Assembly (NCBI GenBank): GCA_043762265.1
Contig: JAYUMV010000341.1
Coordinates: 1 to 7,441, forward strand
Length of the DNA stretch: 7,441 nucleotides
Source: JANXLO01 sp043762265
GTDB lineage: Bacteria > Armatimonadota > Chthonomonadetes > Chthonomonadales > Chthonomonadaceae
Reading direction: 5' to 3'
Program-made: the position numbers and the translations under genes
The notes under the pieces: model-generated
Database searches by the model: none
What the model was told of the DNA's origin: nothing
What the model saw: only the letters and a program-made list of their open reading frames with translations
In this document: positions 1 to 5,922 of the stretch, piece after piece
Layout of the letters: each line of letters opens with the position of its first letter
Position numbering within the stretch: the first letter of the stretch is position 1

Positions 1-17
1 AAGGACGAATCAAAAAT

Positions 18-43
18 GCGCTCTCCCGAATTCGGGAGAGCGC
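18..43. terminator. Bidirectional Rho-independent terminator (perfect 26-bp palindrome)
   Basis: The 26 bases are fully self-complementary: GCGCTCTCCCG, a central AATT loop, and the matching arm. The stem is flanked by AAAAAT on the left and TTTT on the right, so a transcript from either strand gives a GC-rich hairpin followed by a U run. It lies 21 bp past the stop codon of the minus-strand RRM gene, which it most likely terminates. It could also end a plus-strand gene entering from the left, but no such gene is visible. Confidence 0.88.
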
Positions 44-64
44 TTTTCAATTCCGGGCGAGGAA

Positions 65-421
65 TTACCAGCGGCTGTTGTTGCCGCCGCCGCCGCCGCC
101 GTAGCCGCCACCGTCACGATTGCCGCCGCCGCCGCCGCCGTAACCGCCGCCGCCACCGCTGCGAGGACGATCCTCACGGGGTTTGGCTTCGTTGACGGTC
201 AGGGTGCGTCCGCCCATGAGCGTGCCGTTCAGGGTGTTGATCGCAGACTGAGCTTCCGCGTCGGTGCCCATTTCCACGAAGCCGAAGCCCTTGGCCTGGC
301 CGGTGTACTTGTCGGTGATTACGCTGGCCGAAGCGACCGTGCCGTGCGAAGAGAACAGGTTCTGAAGGTCCTGCTCGGTAGCGGAGTAGGGCAGTCCGCC
401 CACATAAATACGAGTTGCCAT
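65..421 (-). CDS. RRM-domain RNA-binding protein with glycine-rich tail
   Basis: This is a 118-aa single-RRM protein of the bacterial glycine-rich type (cyanobacterial Rbp-like). It is expected to bind single-stranded RNA in the cytoplasm, and some family members respond to cold or other stress. The RNP2 motif IYVGGL is at residues 5-10 and RNP1 KGFGFVEM at 44-51, both with the usual aromatic residues. The RRM fold spans about residues 4-80. The tail from residue 89 is almost all Gly with Tyr, Asn and Arg (two GGYGGGGGGN units) and ends NNSRW. I chose the ATG at 421 because AAAGGAG sits 8 nt upstream and the RRM begins four residues in. A start at 505 would add 28 unrelated residues and cross the upstream hairpin. 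The gene ends at a strong terminator and is divergent from the VCBS gene. The family assignment is firm; the RNA target is unknown. Confidence 0.93.
   Translation of the reverse strand: MATRIYVGGLPYSATEQDLQNLFSSHGTVASASVITDKYTGQAKGFGFVEMGTDAEAQSAINTLNGTLMGGRTLTVNEAKPREDRPRSGGGGGYGGGGGGNRDGGGYGGGGGGNNSRW
81..148 (-). repeat. Near-identical 29-bp direct repeat of GGC-type triplets in the RRM tail
   Basis: The segments 81-109 and 120-148 are 29-bp copies that differ at one base (TAG versus TAA on the plus strand), with a period of 39 bp or 13 codons. Each encodes GGYGGGGGGN. The homogeneous GCC/GGC triplets make this tract prone to slippage and recombination, so tail length may vary between strains. 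Confidence 0.85.
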
Positions 422-429
422 TTGGATGG

Positions 430-436
430 CTCCTTT
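430..436 (-). promoter_or_regulatory. Ribosome binding site fixing the RRM start
   Basis: Read on the minus strand this is AAAGGAG, 8 nt before the ATG at 421. It is a near-optimal Shine-Dalgarno site and decides the start in favour of MATRIYVGG over the in-frame ATG further upstream. Confidence 0.85.
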
Positions 437-491
437 CTTGTTTCCTGATCCTCTGTAGAACAAAGTTCTGCAAGGAACGAGGAAGAGGTCC

Positions 492-526
492 TGATGTCGC
501 TTCACGGTCTGACCATGGCGACATCA
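492..526. promoter_or_regulatory. 35-bp imperfect hairpin in the RRM upstream region
   Basis: The left arm TGATGTCGC (492-500) pairs perfectly with GCGACATCA (518-526). Inside, after a TT bulge, CACGGT (503-508) pairs with ACCATG (512-517) except at one position, leaving a 3-nt loop. It lies 71 bp upstream of the RRM ATG. No T run follows it on either strand, so it does not look like an intrinsic terminator. If the promoter is further upstream, the hairpin is in the 5' leader and could affect mRNA stability, cold response or autoregulation. Otherwise it could be an operator. The structure is seen; the role is inferred. Confidence 0.5.
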
Positions 527-832
527 TAAAAGTAGATGAAGTCTGTTGCTATCTTCACCATCTGAGGCGAGTATCAGGAAATCAAGAAGAAGCCTAACCA
601 GGAATGCACGGGAGAAGATCGGTATAAGGACCGTCTCAAGAGGTACATCAAGTGCGGTTCAGTCTAAAAATTCGTGTCATCTATCAGATACCCTAGTATA
701 CCACATATTCTACGTTTGTGGCGTCATTCCAGGTAAAATAAAAAAATATAAGACGGAACTCCGGTCATGACCCTGCGCACGCCTGATACGACAGACGGGT
801 TGCCCAAAGGGGAACCGAGAAAGAGTGCACAT

Positions 833-2095
833 ATGAACGACAGACGGCAGGTTCTCTGGGCTATCCTTTGGGTTTTATTGTGCCTGCCCAGTCGAGGGGC
901 GTTCGCGGGCTTTGCGAAGCGCCTCCATGAAGCGGATCCTCCTGTCAGGTTTCGCGAACATAACATCGACCACTTGCCGGGCGCGTACCAGTGCTCGGTC
1001 GCGGACATGAACGGCGATGGCAAGCCCGATATTATTGCGCTCTCCGCCGACAATAGTCAAATCGCCTGGTATGAGAATCCGACCTGGCAGAAGCATCTCC
1101 TCACCACGTCCACTCACGGCAATATCGACATCGCCACCTACGACCTGGACGGGGACGGCAAGATGGAGATCGCTGTCGCCAGCGAGTTCGATCTCGGCAA
1201 TACGAAATCCGGCGGACGCCTCCAGTGGTTCAAGCCAGGGGCGGATGTGGCGGCGGAATGGAAGGGGCACGAGATCGCGCTGCTGCCGACGGCGCACCGT
1301 CTGCGTTGGGCCGACTGGGATGGGGACGGCAAGAAGGAGCTGGTCGTCGTGCCTATCCTCGGACCGGGCGCGACCCCTCCCACCTACGCCGGACCGCTCT
1401 CCATCACCAGCTACGCCTTTGCAACCGGGGAAGCGCATGCCAGTCTGGTAGATCGTTCCCTCACGGTAGCGCACGGCATGCGGATTCTGGATTTCGATGG
1501 CGCTGGGCACGACGACCTGCTTGTGGCGAGTTTTGAAGGCGTAACGCGCTTCAAGCCGATGGGAAAGGGTAGGGCGCGCACCTGGCAGAAGATTCCGCTG
1601 GCGGCGGGAGAGCAGGCCATGCCGCCCAAACGGGGCAGCAGTGAGGTCGATCGTGGTTGGCTCAAATCGGCGGACGGAAATAAGCAGAGGCGGCCTTTTC
1701 TGGCTACCATCGAGCCGTGGCATGGCAACGAGGTCGTAGTCTATACGCCCCCTGCGGACGGCAAAGGCCTCTGGAAGCGGCAGGTCATCGACGCGACGCT
1801 GGAAGACGGTCACGCACTGGTCTGTGCGGATCTGGATGGCGACGGTCAGAGTGAAATCCTGGCGAGTTATCGCGGAGGCGGACACAATCTCTACTGCTAC
1901 CGCTGCCTGAACGCGGACGGCACGCGGTGGGAACGCTCGACCATCGATGCGGGCGGTATGGCCGGGGCAGGCATCGTCGCCACCGACCTGAACGGCGATG
2001 GACGCATCGACCTGATCTGCACCGGCTCCGCCACCGCAAATGTCAAATGGTACGAAAACCTCGGCCCCGTTCCCCTTGACCGCAAGCATCGATAG
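833..2095 (+). CDS. Secreted VCBS/FG-GAP repeat protein
   Basis: This 420-aa exported protein is built from FG-GAP/VCBS repeats, which normally form a Ca2+-binding beta-propeller. Its function is unknown; related proteins act in adhesion or carbohydrate binding, or have no assigned role. A signal peptide covers residues 1-25 (charged MNDRR, a hydrophobic core, then GAFA). Six Asp-rich loops are visible: DMNGDGKPD (58-66), DLDGDGKME (104-112), DWDGDGKKE (161-169), DFDGAGHDD (220-228), DLDGDGQSE (333-341) and DLNGDGRID (385-393). The fourth has Ala for the second Asp and may bind Ca2+ poorly. WYEN follows the first and last loops. The ATG at 833 is preferred because it starts the signal peptide and has GAAAGAG 7 nt upstream; an in-frame ATG at 767 would bury the signal. 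No anchor, sorting signal or catalytic domain is seen. The gene converges on the next one with a 19-bp gap. Confidence 0.88.
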   Translation: MNDRRQVLWAILWVLLCLPSRGAFAGFAKRLHEADPPVRFREHNIDHLPGAYQCSVADMNGDGKPDIIALSADNSQIAWYENPTWQKHLLTTSTHGNIDIATYDLDGDGKMEIAVASEFDLGNTKSGGRLQWFKPGADVAAEWKGHEIALLPTAHRLRWADWDGDGKKELVVVPILGPGATPPTYAGPLSITSYAFATGEAHASLVDRSLTVAHGMRILDFDGAGHDDLLVASFEGVTRFKPMGKGRARTWQKIPLAAGEQAMPPKRGSSEVDRGWLKSADGNKQRRPFLATIEPWHGNEVVVYTPPADGKGLWKRQVIDATLEDGHALVCADLDGDGQSEILASYRGGGHNLYCYRCLNADGTRWERSTIDAGGMAGAGIVATDLNGDGRIDLICTGSATANVKWYENLGPVPLDRKHR

Positions 2096-2114
2096 AATGC
2101 ACAAGAATGTCCAC

Positions 2115-4340
2115 TCACGGCAGGGGACCCACAGAAATCTCTTTGTTAGTCGTAGCTATCTCGATGACGGCACGATTCGCATTCATTACAGCGATGAGAT
2201 ATTTCCCGGCGGCCGTGGTTCCGTGAGGCAAGCTCCTTTGAATTTTGATCGTGTGCTGCTTGCCAGGCGCGATTGGTGGAACCAGAATGCCCGCCAGAAG
2301 TGTGTCTTGTCGCGTGAGATGGGGACCTGAGGCAAGATAGAACCGTACTCCATACCGTGGACTCTCCTCCTGCCCGCTGTTCGTCAGGATGAAATCGCCT
2401 TGCACCTCATGCTGGTTGGCATCAACGCTATTCGCGATCTGGCTGACCTGGCCCCAGACACCCATGAGATTGATTGGCGTGAGGATCGGGCCAGCGGACG
2501 GGTCACCGGCGCCCGCGACTGGGAATGTTCCTGCCTGGGAAATCGAATCGGCAGCGATCAGAAACTTTCCGAAGGGTTTTGACGAGGCCAAAAGTTTCAA
2601 GTCCACAGGAATCCGCTGCTTTTCGCCCACAGGCAGACTCACGTGCGCAAATTTCCGTATAGGCGCGTCCGGCGTTGGCAGGGAGCGATCTTGTGCTAGA
2701 AAGAGGTTAATGGATCCCGACGGAACCGCTTGATCGCCCACGTTTTGGGCGATTAAGATCCCTTTGACCGCGATGCCTGGAGCGGATCCTCCAACCTGCC
2801 ATGTCTGCTCCAGTGCTTCCCAAGAGAGAAGCAGATGCGGGCCGTGAGGGATGACAGGGCCGTGCGAAACAACTGGTTCGATGGGACTGCCGGGCACAGT
2901 AGGTAGAGAGAGGGTGCGCATATCGAAATAGGCGTAGCCTCCGGTGTCGCGTACGTGGACAGCCACAAGGTTGTCTCCCTTCTGCACCAGGTAGGGGGGG
3001 ACATCGATGTGCAGAGCGTCGAGTTTATCACATCCATCGCCATGGAGGGGGCCGGAGATCTCTTGCCCGTTGAAAAATAGATTCATGATCTGGTCATCGA
3101 CGTTTATTCGGATCTGTAGATGGGCCTGCGCGACAGGTACGAATACGTGCTTGCGAACCAGCATATCGGTCGAAATATGCCATAGGGTCTGAACCTTCGA
3201 CGTGGGCGGACAGTTGAGATCGTAACTGTTGCCGAAGGGAGCTTTGCCCGACGGCCAGGCAGCGTCCTGGAAATCGGCCTTTTCGAAGCTGAGAGGGAGC
3301 GCATTCTGCTGGGCCAGTACCAGATATTTATAGCTGCTATCACTGTAGGGCGCGAGCTGGACCGTGCCTCGGGGGACTACCTCCGAGGCGCCCGGTGCGT
3401 TGGGTGGTTGGAACTCCGAAATGGAGCCCCACAAAATCTGCCCTCCCTGCGTGCGAAACGCCAGGCCGTCTTTTCCCCAGAGGACCAGACTACCGATGGG
3501 GCCGTTTCCGTTTACAGCAGGAAAGTCCATCTGCCCGATCAGCTCTAAAGTCCTGTCATCAAACTCCTTGATCAAGTTTCCGCACTGGAAGAAGATATGG
3601 TGGCGACGAGCATCCGGAGCGACCGAATAGTAGCCTTTGAGCCCTGGGAAGTTGCCGATGATCCGCTCGGTTTTGAGATCGATCACGCGGCCAGAGACGC
3701 TATAGAGGCGATCCGCCTCAGTCTTGATCTCGTAAGTCGCCGGGATTTGGATGGGCAAGGGGGCGGAGGTGACAATGCCCGTGGCATCGATCGTGTTTTT
3801 GTACAGTGCGGAACCATTGGAACTGCAACTGTACAGGACCGTCGGAGAGCCTGCGAAGGCGATCCTGTTTCCGGATCCCTTCGTATTGGGGCGAGGCACA
3901 CCGTGATCGTAGATGACAAGGCCCACGTTCCTGCGTGCGGCAGCGACGGAATCTGGATGCCCCGGCAGAACCGCCATATCTTCGACGGATCCGCCGGGGC
4001 CGAGTGAGAACGGCGTGCAGGTCTGCGTGATCAGGTTGAGACACGCGATGCTGGAAGGTCCCTCCAGCGCGACGTAGAGATAGCGACCATCGTCGGACAG
4101 CGCCAGTTTGCCGGGATCGCCAGGAACCGGAAAGGAGGCACCGATCTTGTAAGTCCTGGGATCGATGGTGGTAACGGTATTCGGGTGATGCACATCCTCG
4201 CTCGGCACGCTCACGTAGAGGCGCTGAGTGGTGGCGCTATAGACGATGTCTCGCGTCTTCAGTCTTAGCTCGCCGCTCGCATACCCCCGGAGAGAGCAAA
4301 CGGCAAAAGCAAAAATAAAAATCAATCTTAAAATGCGCAT
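2115..4340 (-). CDS. Exported YncE-like propeller with jelly-roll and CARDB-like domains
   Basis: This is a 741-aa predicted exported protein. A signal peptide (MRILRLIFIFAFAVCSL, residues 1 to about 21) starts it. Residues 25-325 look like a YncE/SMP-30-type beta-propeller: the blade phrases DIVYSATTQRLYVSVPS and LALSDDGRYLYVALEG are typical. Residues 330-480 resemble a galactose-binding-like jelly roll of the kind attached to glycosidases, with LWHISTDMLVRKHVF, DDQIMNLFFNGQEI, GDNLVAVHVRD and GGYAYFDMR. Residues 505-600 and 625-735 look like two CARDB/Ig-like beta modules (GILIAQNVGDQAVPSG, GDFILTNSGQEESPRYGVRFYLA). I chose the start at 4340 for the signal peptide and AGAGAGG 7 nt upstream; in-frame ATGs at 4358 and 4571 would precede the signal with non-conserved sequence. 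No catalytic residues were recognised. A role in binding polymers or the cell surface is possible but unproven. Confidence 0.82.
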   Translation of the reverse strand: MRILRLIFIFAFAVCSLRGYASGELRLKTRDIVYSATTQRLYVSVPSEDVHHPNTVTTIDPRTYKIGASFPVPGDPGKLALSDDGRYLYVALEGPSSIACLNLITQTCTPFSLGPGGSVEDMAVLPGHPDSVAAARRNVGLVIYDHGVPRPNTKGSGNRIAFAGSPTVLYSCSSNGSALYKNTIDATGIVTSAPLPIQIPATYEIKTEADRLYSVSGRVIDLKTERIIGNFPGLKGYYSVAPDARRHHIFFQCGNLIKEFDDRTLELIGQMDFPAVNGNGPIGSLVLWGKDGLAFRTQGGQILWGSISEFQPPNAPGASEVVPRGTVQLAPYSDSSYKYLVLAQQNALPLSFEKADFQDAAWPSGKAPFGNSYDLNCPPTSKVQTLWHISTDMLVRKHVFVPVAQAHLQIRINVDDQIMNLFFNGQEISGPLHGDGCDKLDALHIDVPPYLVQKGDNLVAVHVRDTGGYAYFDMRTLSLPTVPGSPIEPVVSHGPVIPHGPHLLLSWEALEQTWQVGGSAPGIAVKGILIAQNVGDQAVPSGSINLFLAQDRSLPTPDAPIRKFAHVSLPVGEKQRIPVDLKLLASSKPFGKFLIAADSISQAGTFPVAGAGDPSAGPILTPINLMGVWGQVSQIANSVDANQHEVQGDFILTNSGQEESPRYGVRFYLASGPHLTRQDTLLAGILVPPIAPGKQHTIKIQRSLPHGTTAAGKYLIAVMNANRAVIEIATTNKEISVGPLP

Positions 4341-4917
4341 TATTCGGCCTCTCTGCATCCACTGCTTGAGCGATTGGCTAGCACCCCCAAGGTCTCCTAT
4401 CTCTGTGCTTTTGCCGGGACCCGTAGGCGCTTTCTCTTTTGCCGATTGAAAACCCTCCCGGCTCAGACCGATAGAAGCTGTCGTGTTTACGCTTAAGGAG
4501 TAGGATGAAGACCAAAACCGTTCAGAGTTGCCATGAAAAACGTTCCTTATGCGAGTGAAAGCCTCTGCCAACCAGAAAAAGTGTTCCGATCCAAACTGGA
4601 GTTCGCCGGCTGTTGTACGTTCGCTGTGTCTACTTTCACTTGGTGGGCAACTTCACTTGACTTGCTACTGATTTGGTGATGGAAGAGTGTCAACGGCATT
4701 ACGGCTTTGGCCGTTGCGATAAGGGGCTCAGCCCCGGAAGTACGGTCAGACACAAAGACGCAGAGGAAGAGGCAGGTACCCCCTTCCCGACACGGGAAGG
4801 GGGCCGGGGGTTAGGTCGCCCGGTCAAGCGACCCTTTCGTTAGCAGAGGAGAGAGACCCTGGACCGTATTTGAACGGCCTTGGACTTAGTTGATACTCGT
4901 TGACTATACGAACGAGA
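4341..4917. other. Non-coding stretch with hairpins and a repeat-like segment
   Basis: I see no convincing gene in these 577 bases. They include the 5' region of the propeller gene and the 3' region of the DUF1326 gene, both on the minus strand. Besides the element at 4741-4834, there are three small inverted repeats: CAACGGC/GCCGTTG (4691-4697 and 4710-4716), GGGGC-TCA-GCCCC (4723-4735) and CTCGTT/AACGAG (4896-4901 and 4911-4916). The last lies just past the DUF1326 stop but has no U run. The 68-codon minus-strand open frame at 4547-4753 has no Shine-Dalgarno site and no recognisable domain. Confidence 0.6.
4741..4834. repeat. Candidate dispersed extragenic palindromic repeat
   Basis: A perfect 11-bp stem CCCCCTTCCCG / CGGGAAGGGGG (4779-4803, loop ACA) is followed by a CCGGGGGTTAGGTC-like phrase. 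A second stem, GGTCGC / GCGACC (4814-4819 and 4828-4833), then leads into CTTTCGTT. Just before the first stem, CACAAAGACGCAGAGG resembles the short intergenic boilerplate motif seen in many copies in some environmental bacterial genomes. The stems are seen directly. That this is a genome-wide repeat is my recollection-based inference, because only one copy lies in the window. A plus-strand terminator is an alternative, although no plus-strand gene ends here. Confidence 0.45.
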
Positions 4918-5574
4918 CTAGAAAGTGCCGTAGAAGGCGGTGTTCTGGTCGTTTTTGGTCCAGGTGACGCCGAGGATGTTGTCCTGGATTCCGCTGTCTC
5001 TCGTGTAACCGACGCGGCGGTCTTTGATTTCGATCAACGGTTTGTACCAGACCATGTTGGGCTGTTTGCAGCATTCGTGGTTCGGCATGGCCTCTATGGA
5101 GAGCAGGGTGACCCCCTTGGCTTCGACCCGGTATTTCTCGCCGATATGAGCGAACGAGATAGGAGCGCGCTTGACTGCGACCACGGTGCCGAATGCGCTC
5201 CCGTAGCGGGCTTTCAGAGTTGCGGAGAGGGCTTCAAACTGGGCTGGAGTGGCTTTGGCGTCGATGTAGAGGGTCGAGCGACGCGCGGCGGTCTCGTCCT
5301 GTAGATTGGCGTCGCTGACGATAGAAGCCACTGCTGAGAGGCCGGAGAGCGAGACCCCTTTCCAGATGCCGTCGCGAATGTGCCAGGCCATCTCGGCCTC
5401 GCGACCGGTGGTGGTCAGTTCGCCGTTGTAGTGGCAGGCGCCGGCGAAGACACTGGCGGTGCGGGCTTCCAGATAGTCGCCTGTCAGGGTTCCCTTGTCC
5501 GACTTGCCGGGCGCTTGCGCGTTTGCTGCCGTGACCGTAACCGTCAGGGCGAGCGTGAGCATCAGGTTTCGCAT
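4918..5574 (-). CDS. Exported DUF1326 family protein
   Basis: This 218-aa protein matches the DUF1326 family, whose biochemical function is not established. A clear signal peptide (MRNLMLTLALTVTVTAANA, cleavage after residue 19) directs export. The family's opening GDYLEARTASVFAGACHYN is at residues 32-50, a central 'ATPAQFEAL' helix at 108-116, and the conserved block NHECCKQPNMVWYKPL at 165-180. Cys47-His48, His166 and Cys168-Cys169 could form a metal or disulfide site; this is inference. The ATG immediately follows the TAG of the 93-aa gene with no spacer, and its AAGGAG (5583-5588) lies inside the end of that gene, so translation is probably coupled. It is the last visible gene of the operon. 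Confidence 0.85.
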   Translation of the reverse strand: MRNLMLTLALTVTVTAANAQAPGKSDKGTLTGDYLEARTASVFAGACHYNGELTTTGREAEMAWHIRDGIWKGVSLSGLSAVASIVSDANLQDETAARRSTLYIDAKATPAQFEALSATLKARYGSAFGTVVAVKRAPISFAHIGEKYRVEAKGVTLLSIEAMPNHECCKQPNMVWYKPLIEIKDRRVGYTRDSGIQDNILGVTWTKNDQNTAFYGTF

Positions 5575-5856
5575 CTACGAGGCTCCTTCTTCAAAAAGCG
5601 ACTTGTAACAAACGCGGGTCGTGTTGCAGTCTTCCGGACGGACCAGTTCGCCGTCGGGGCCAAAGGCCTGCACGGTCTTGCGGCACCAGCAGTGGTTGCT
5701 GGCATCGCGGATATGATGGATCTCCGTCGGCATCTCCTGCAGAAAGTAGTATTTCTTGCTGCGAAGCTCACGGCAGAAGGGGCTGTTCACCACCAGCGCG
5801 GCGGTCGTCTCCGGCGGTGTTGCCGCTGTACTCTGCGTCTCGTTTTCCACTGGCAT
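5575..5856 (-). CDS. 93-aa cysteine-rich protein of unknown function
   Basis: This small cytoplasmic-looking protein has no signal peptide or membrane segment. Residues 1-24 are low-complexity, rich in Thr, Ala and Glu. The rest is compact: FCRELRSKKYYFLQEMPTE, then NHCWCRKT (54-61), FGPDGELVRPEDC (65-77) and RVCYKSLF (81-88). The five cysteines are C28, C56, C58, C77 and C83. Their spacing, with H55, could suit a Zn or Fe-S site, but no known motif is matched confidently. I chose the ATG at 5856 because GGAGG lies 7 nt upstream and the ten extra residues from an ATG at 5886 have no support. It starts 66 bp after the FAD subunit gene and its stop codon abuts the DUF1326 ATG. I do not assign a function. 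Confidence 0.75.
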   Translation of the reverse strand: MPVENETQSTAATPPETTAALVVNSPFCRELRSKKYYFLQEMPTEIHHIRDASNHCWCRKTVQAFGPDGELVRPEDCNTTRVCYKSLFEEGAS

Positions 5857-5862
5857 TATTAT

Positions 5863-5868
5863 CCCTCC
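5863..5868 (-). promoter_or_regulatory. Ribosome binding site fixing the start of the 93-aa gene
   Basis: The minus strand reads GGAGGG here, 7 nt before the ATG at 5856. This strong site supports the MPVENETQ start over the ATG at 5886, which has no comparable sequence. Confidence 0.75.
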
Positions 5869-5907
5869 AAGCACAGTTATTTGCAAGTTCGATTTGCGGT
5901 GGTCGGA

Positions 5908-5921
5908 CGCCGATAGCGGCG
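5908..5921. other. Small GC hairpin just after the FAD-subunit stop
   Basis: CGCCG, a 4-nt loop and CGGCG form a perfect 5-bp stem immediately past the stop codon at 5923. No U run follows on the minus strand. It may stabilise or process the mRNA between the oxidoreductase genes and the 93-aa gene, or mean nothing. Confidence 0.3.
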
Positions 5922-5922
5922 A

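Larger units (their letters stand above)
422..832. other. Divergent intergenic region, RRM and VCBS genes
   Basis: No convincing gene lies in these 411 bases. Besides the RRM ribosome binding site and the 492-526 hairpin, there is a small inverted repeat at 454-472 (arms of 8 with one mismatch, loop AAA) in the RRM leader. ATACC occurs twice exactly 10 bp apart (688 and 698), and an A/T-rich tract spans 734-752 with -10-like hexamers TAAAAT and TATAAG. A minus-strand TTGATG (646-651) and TATACC (621-626) are 19 bp apart and make only a weak candidate promoter. I could not assign a well-spaced sigma-70 promoter in either direction. Confidence 0.5.

Noticed and set aside
422..505. 28-residue N-terminal extension of the RRM protein from an upstream ATG
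   Set aside because: AAAGGAG sits 8 nt before the ATG at 421, the RRM begins four residues later, and the extension has no family similarity and crosses a hairpin.
621..651. Possible sigma-70 promoter for the RRM gene (TTGATG and TATACC on the minus strand)
   Set aside because: The 19-bp spacing and the poor -10 match make it too weak to list as a promoter.
767..832. Upstream in-frame start for the VCBS protein
   Set aside because: It would place 22 polar residues before a well-formed signal peptide and has only a weak ribosome binding site.
875..2104. 409-codon minus-strand open frame opposite the VCBS gene
   Set aside because: It mirrors the repeat-rich plus-strand gene in a high-GC region. 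The plus-strand product has a signal peptide and six Ca2+ loops, while the minus-strand product has no recognisable domain.
4505..4558. 17-codon plus-strand open frame preceded by AAGGAG
   Set aside because: The spacing to the ATG is only 4 nt, the peptide (MKTKTVQSCHEKRSLCE) has no recognisable feature, and a chance occurrence is likely.
4341..4571. 77-residue N-terminal extension of the propeller protein
   Set aside because: The signal peptide and an AGAGAGG site mark the start at 4340, and the extension has no recognisable domain.
4547..4753. 68-codon minus-strand open frame
   Set aside because: It has no ribosome binding site and no domain, and it overlaps inverted repeats and repeat-like sequence.
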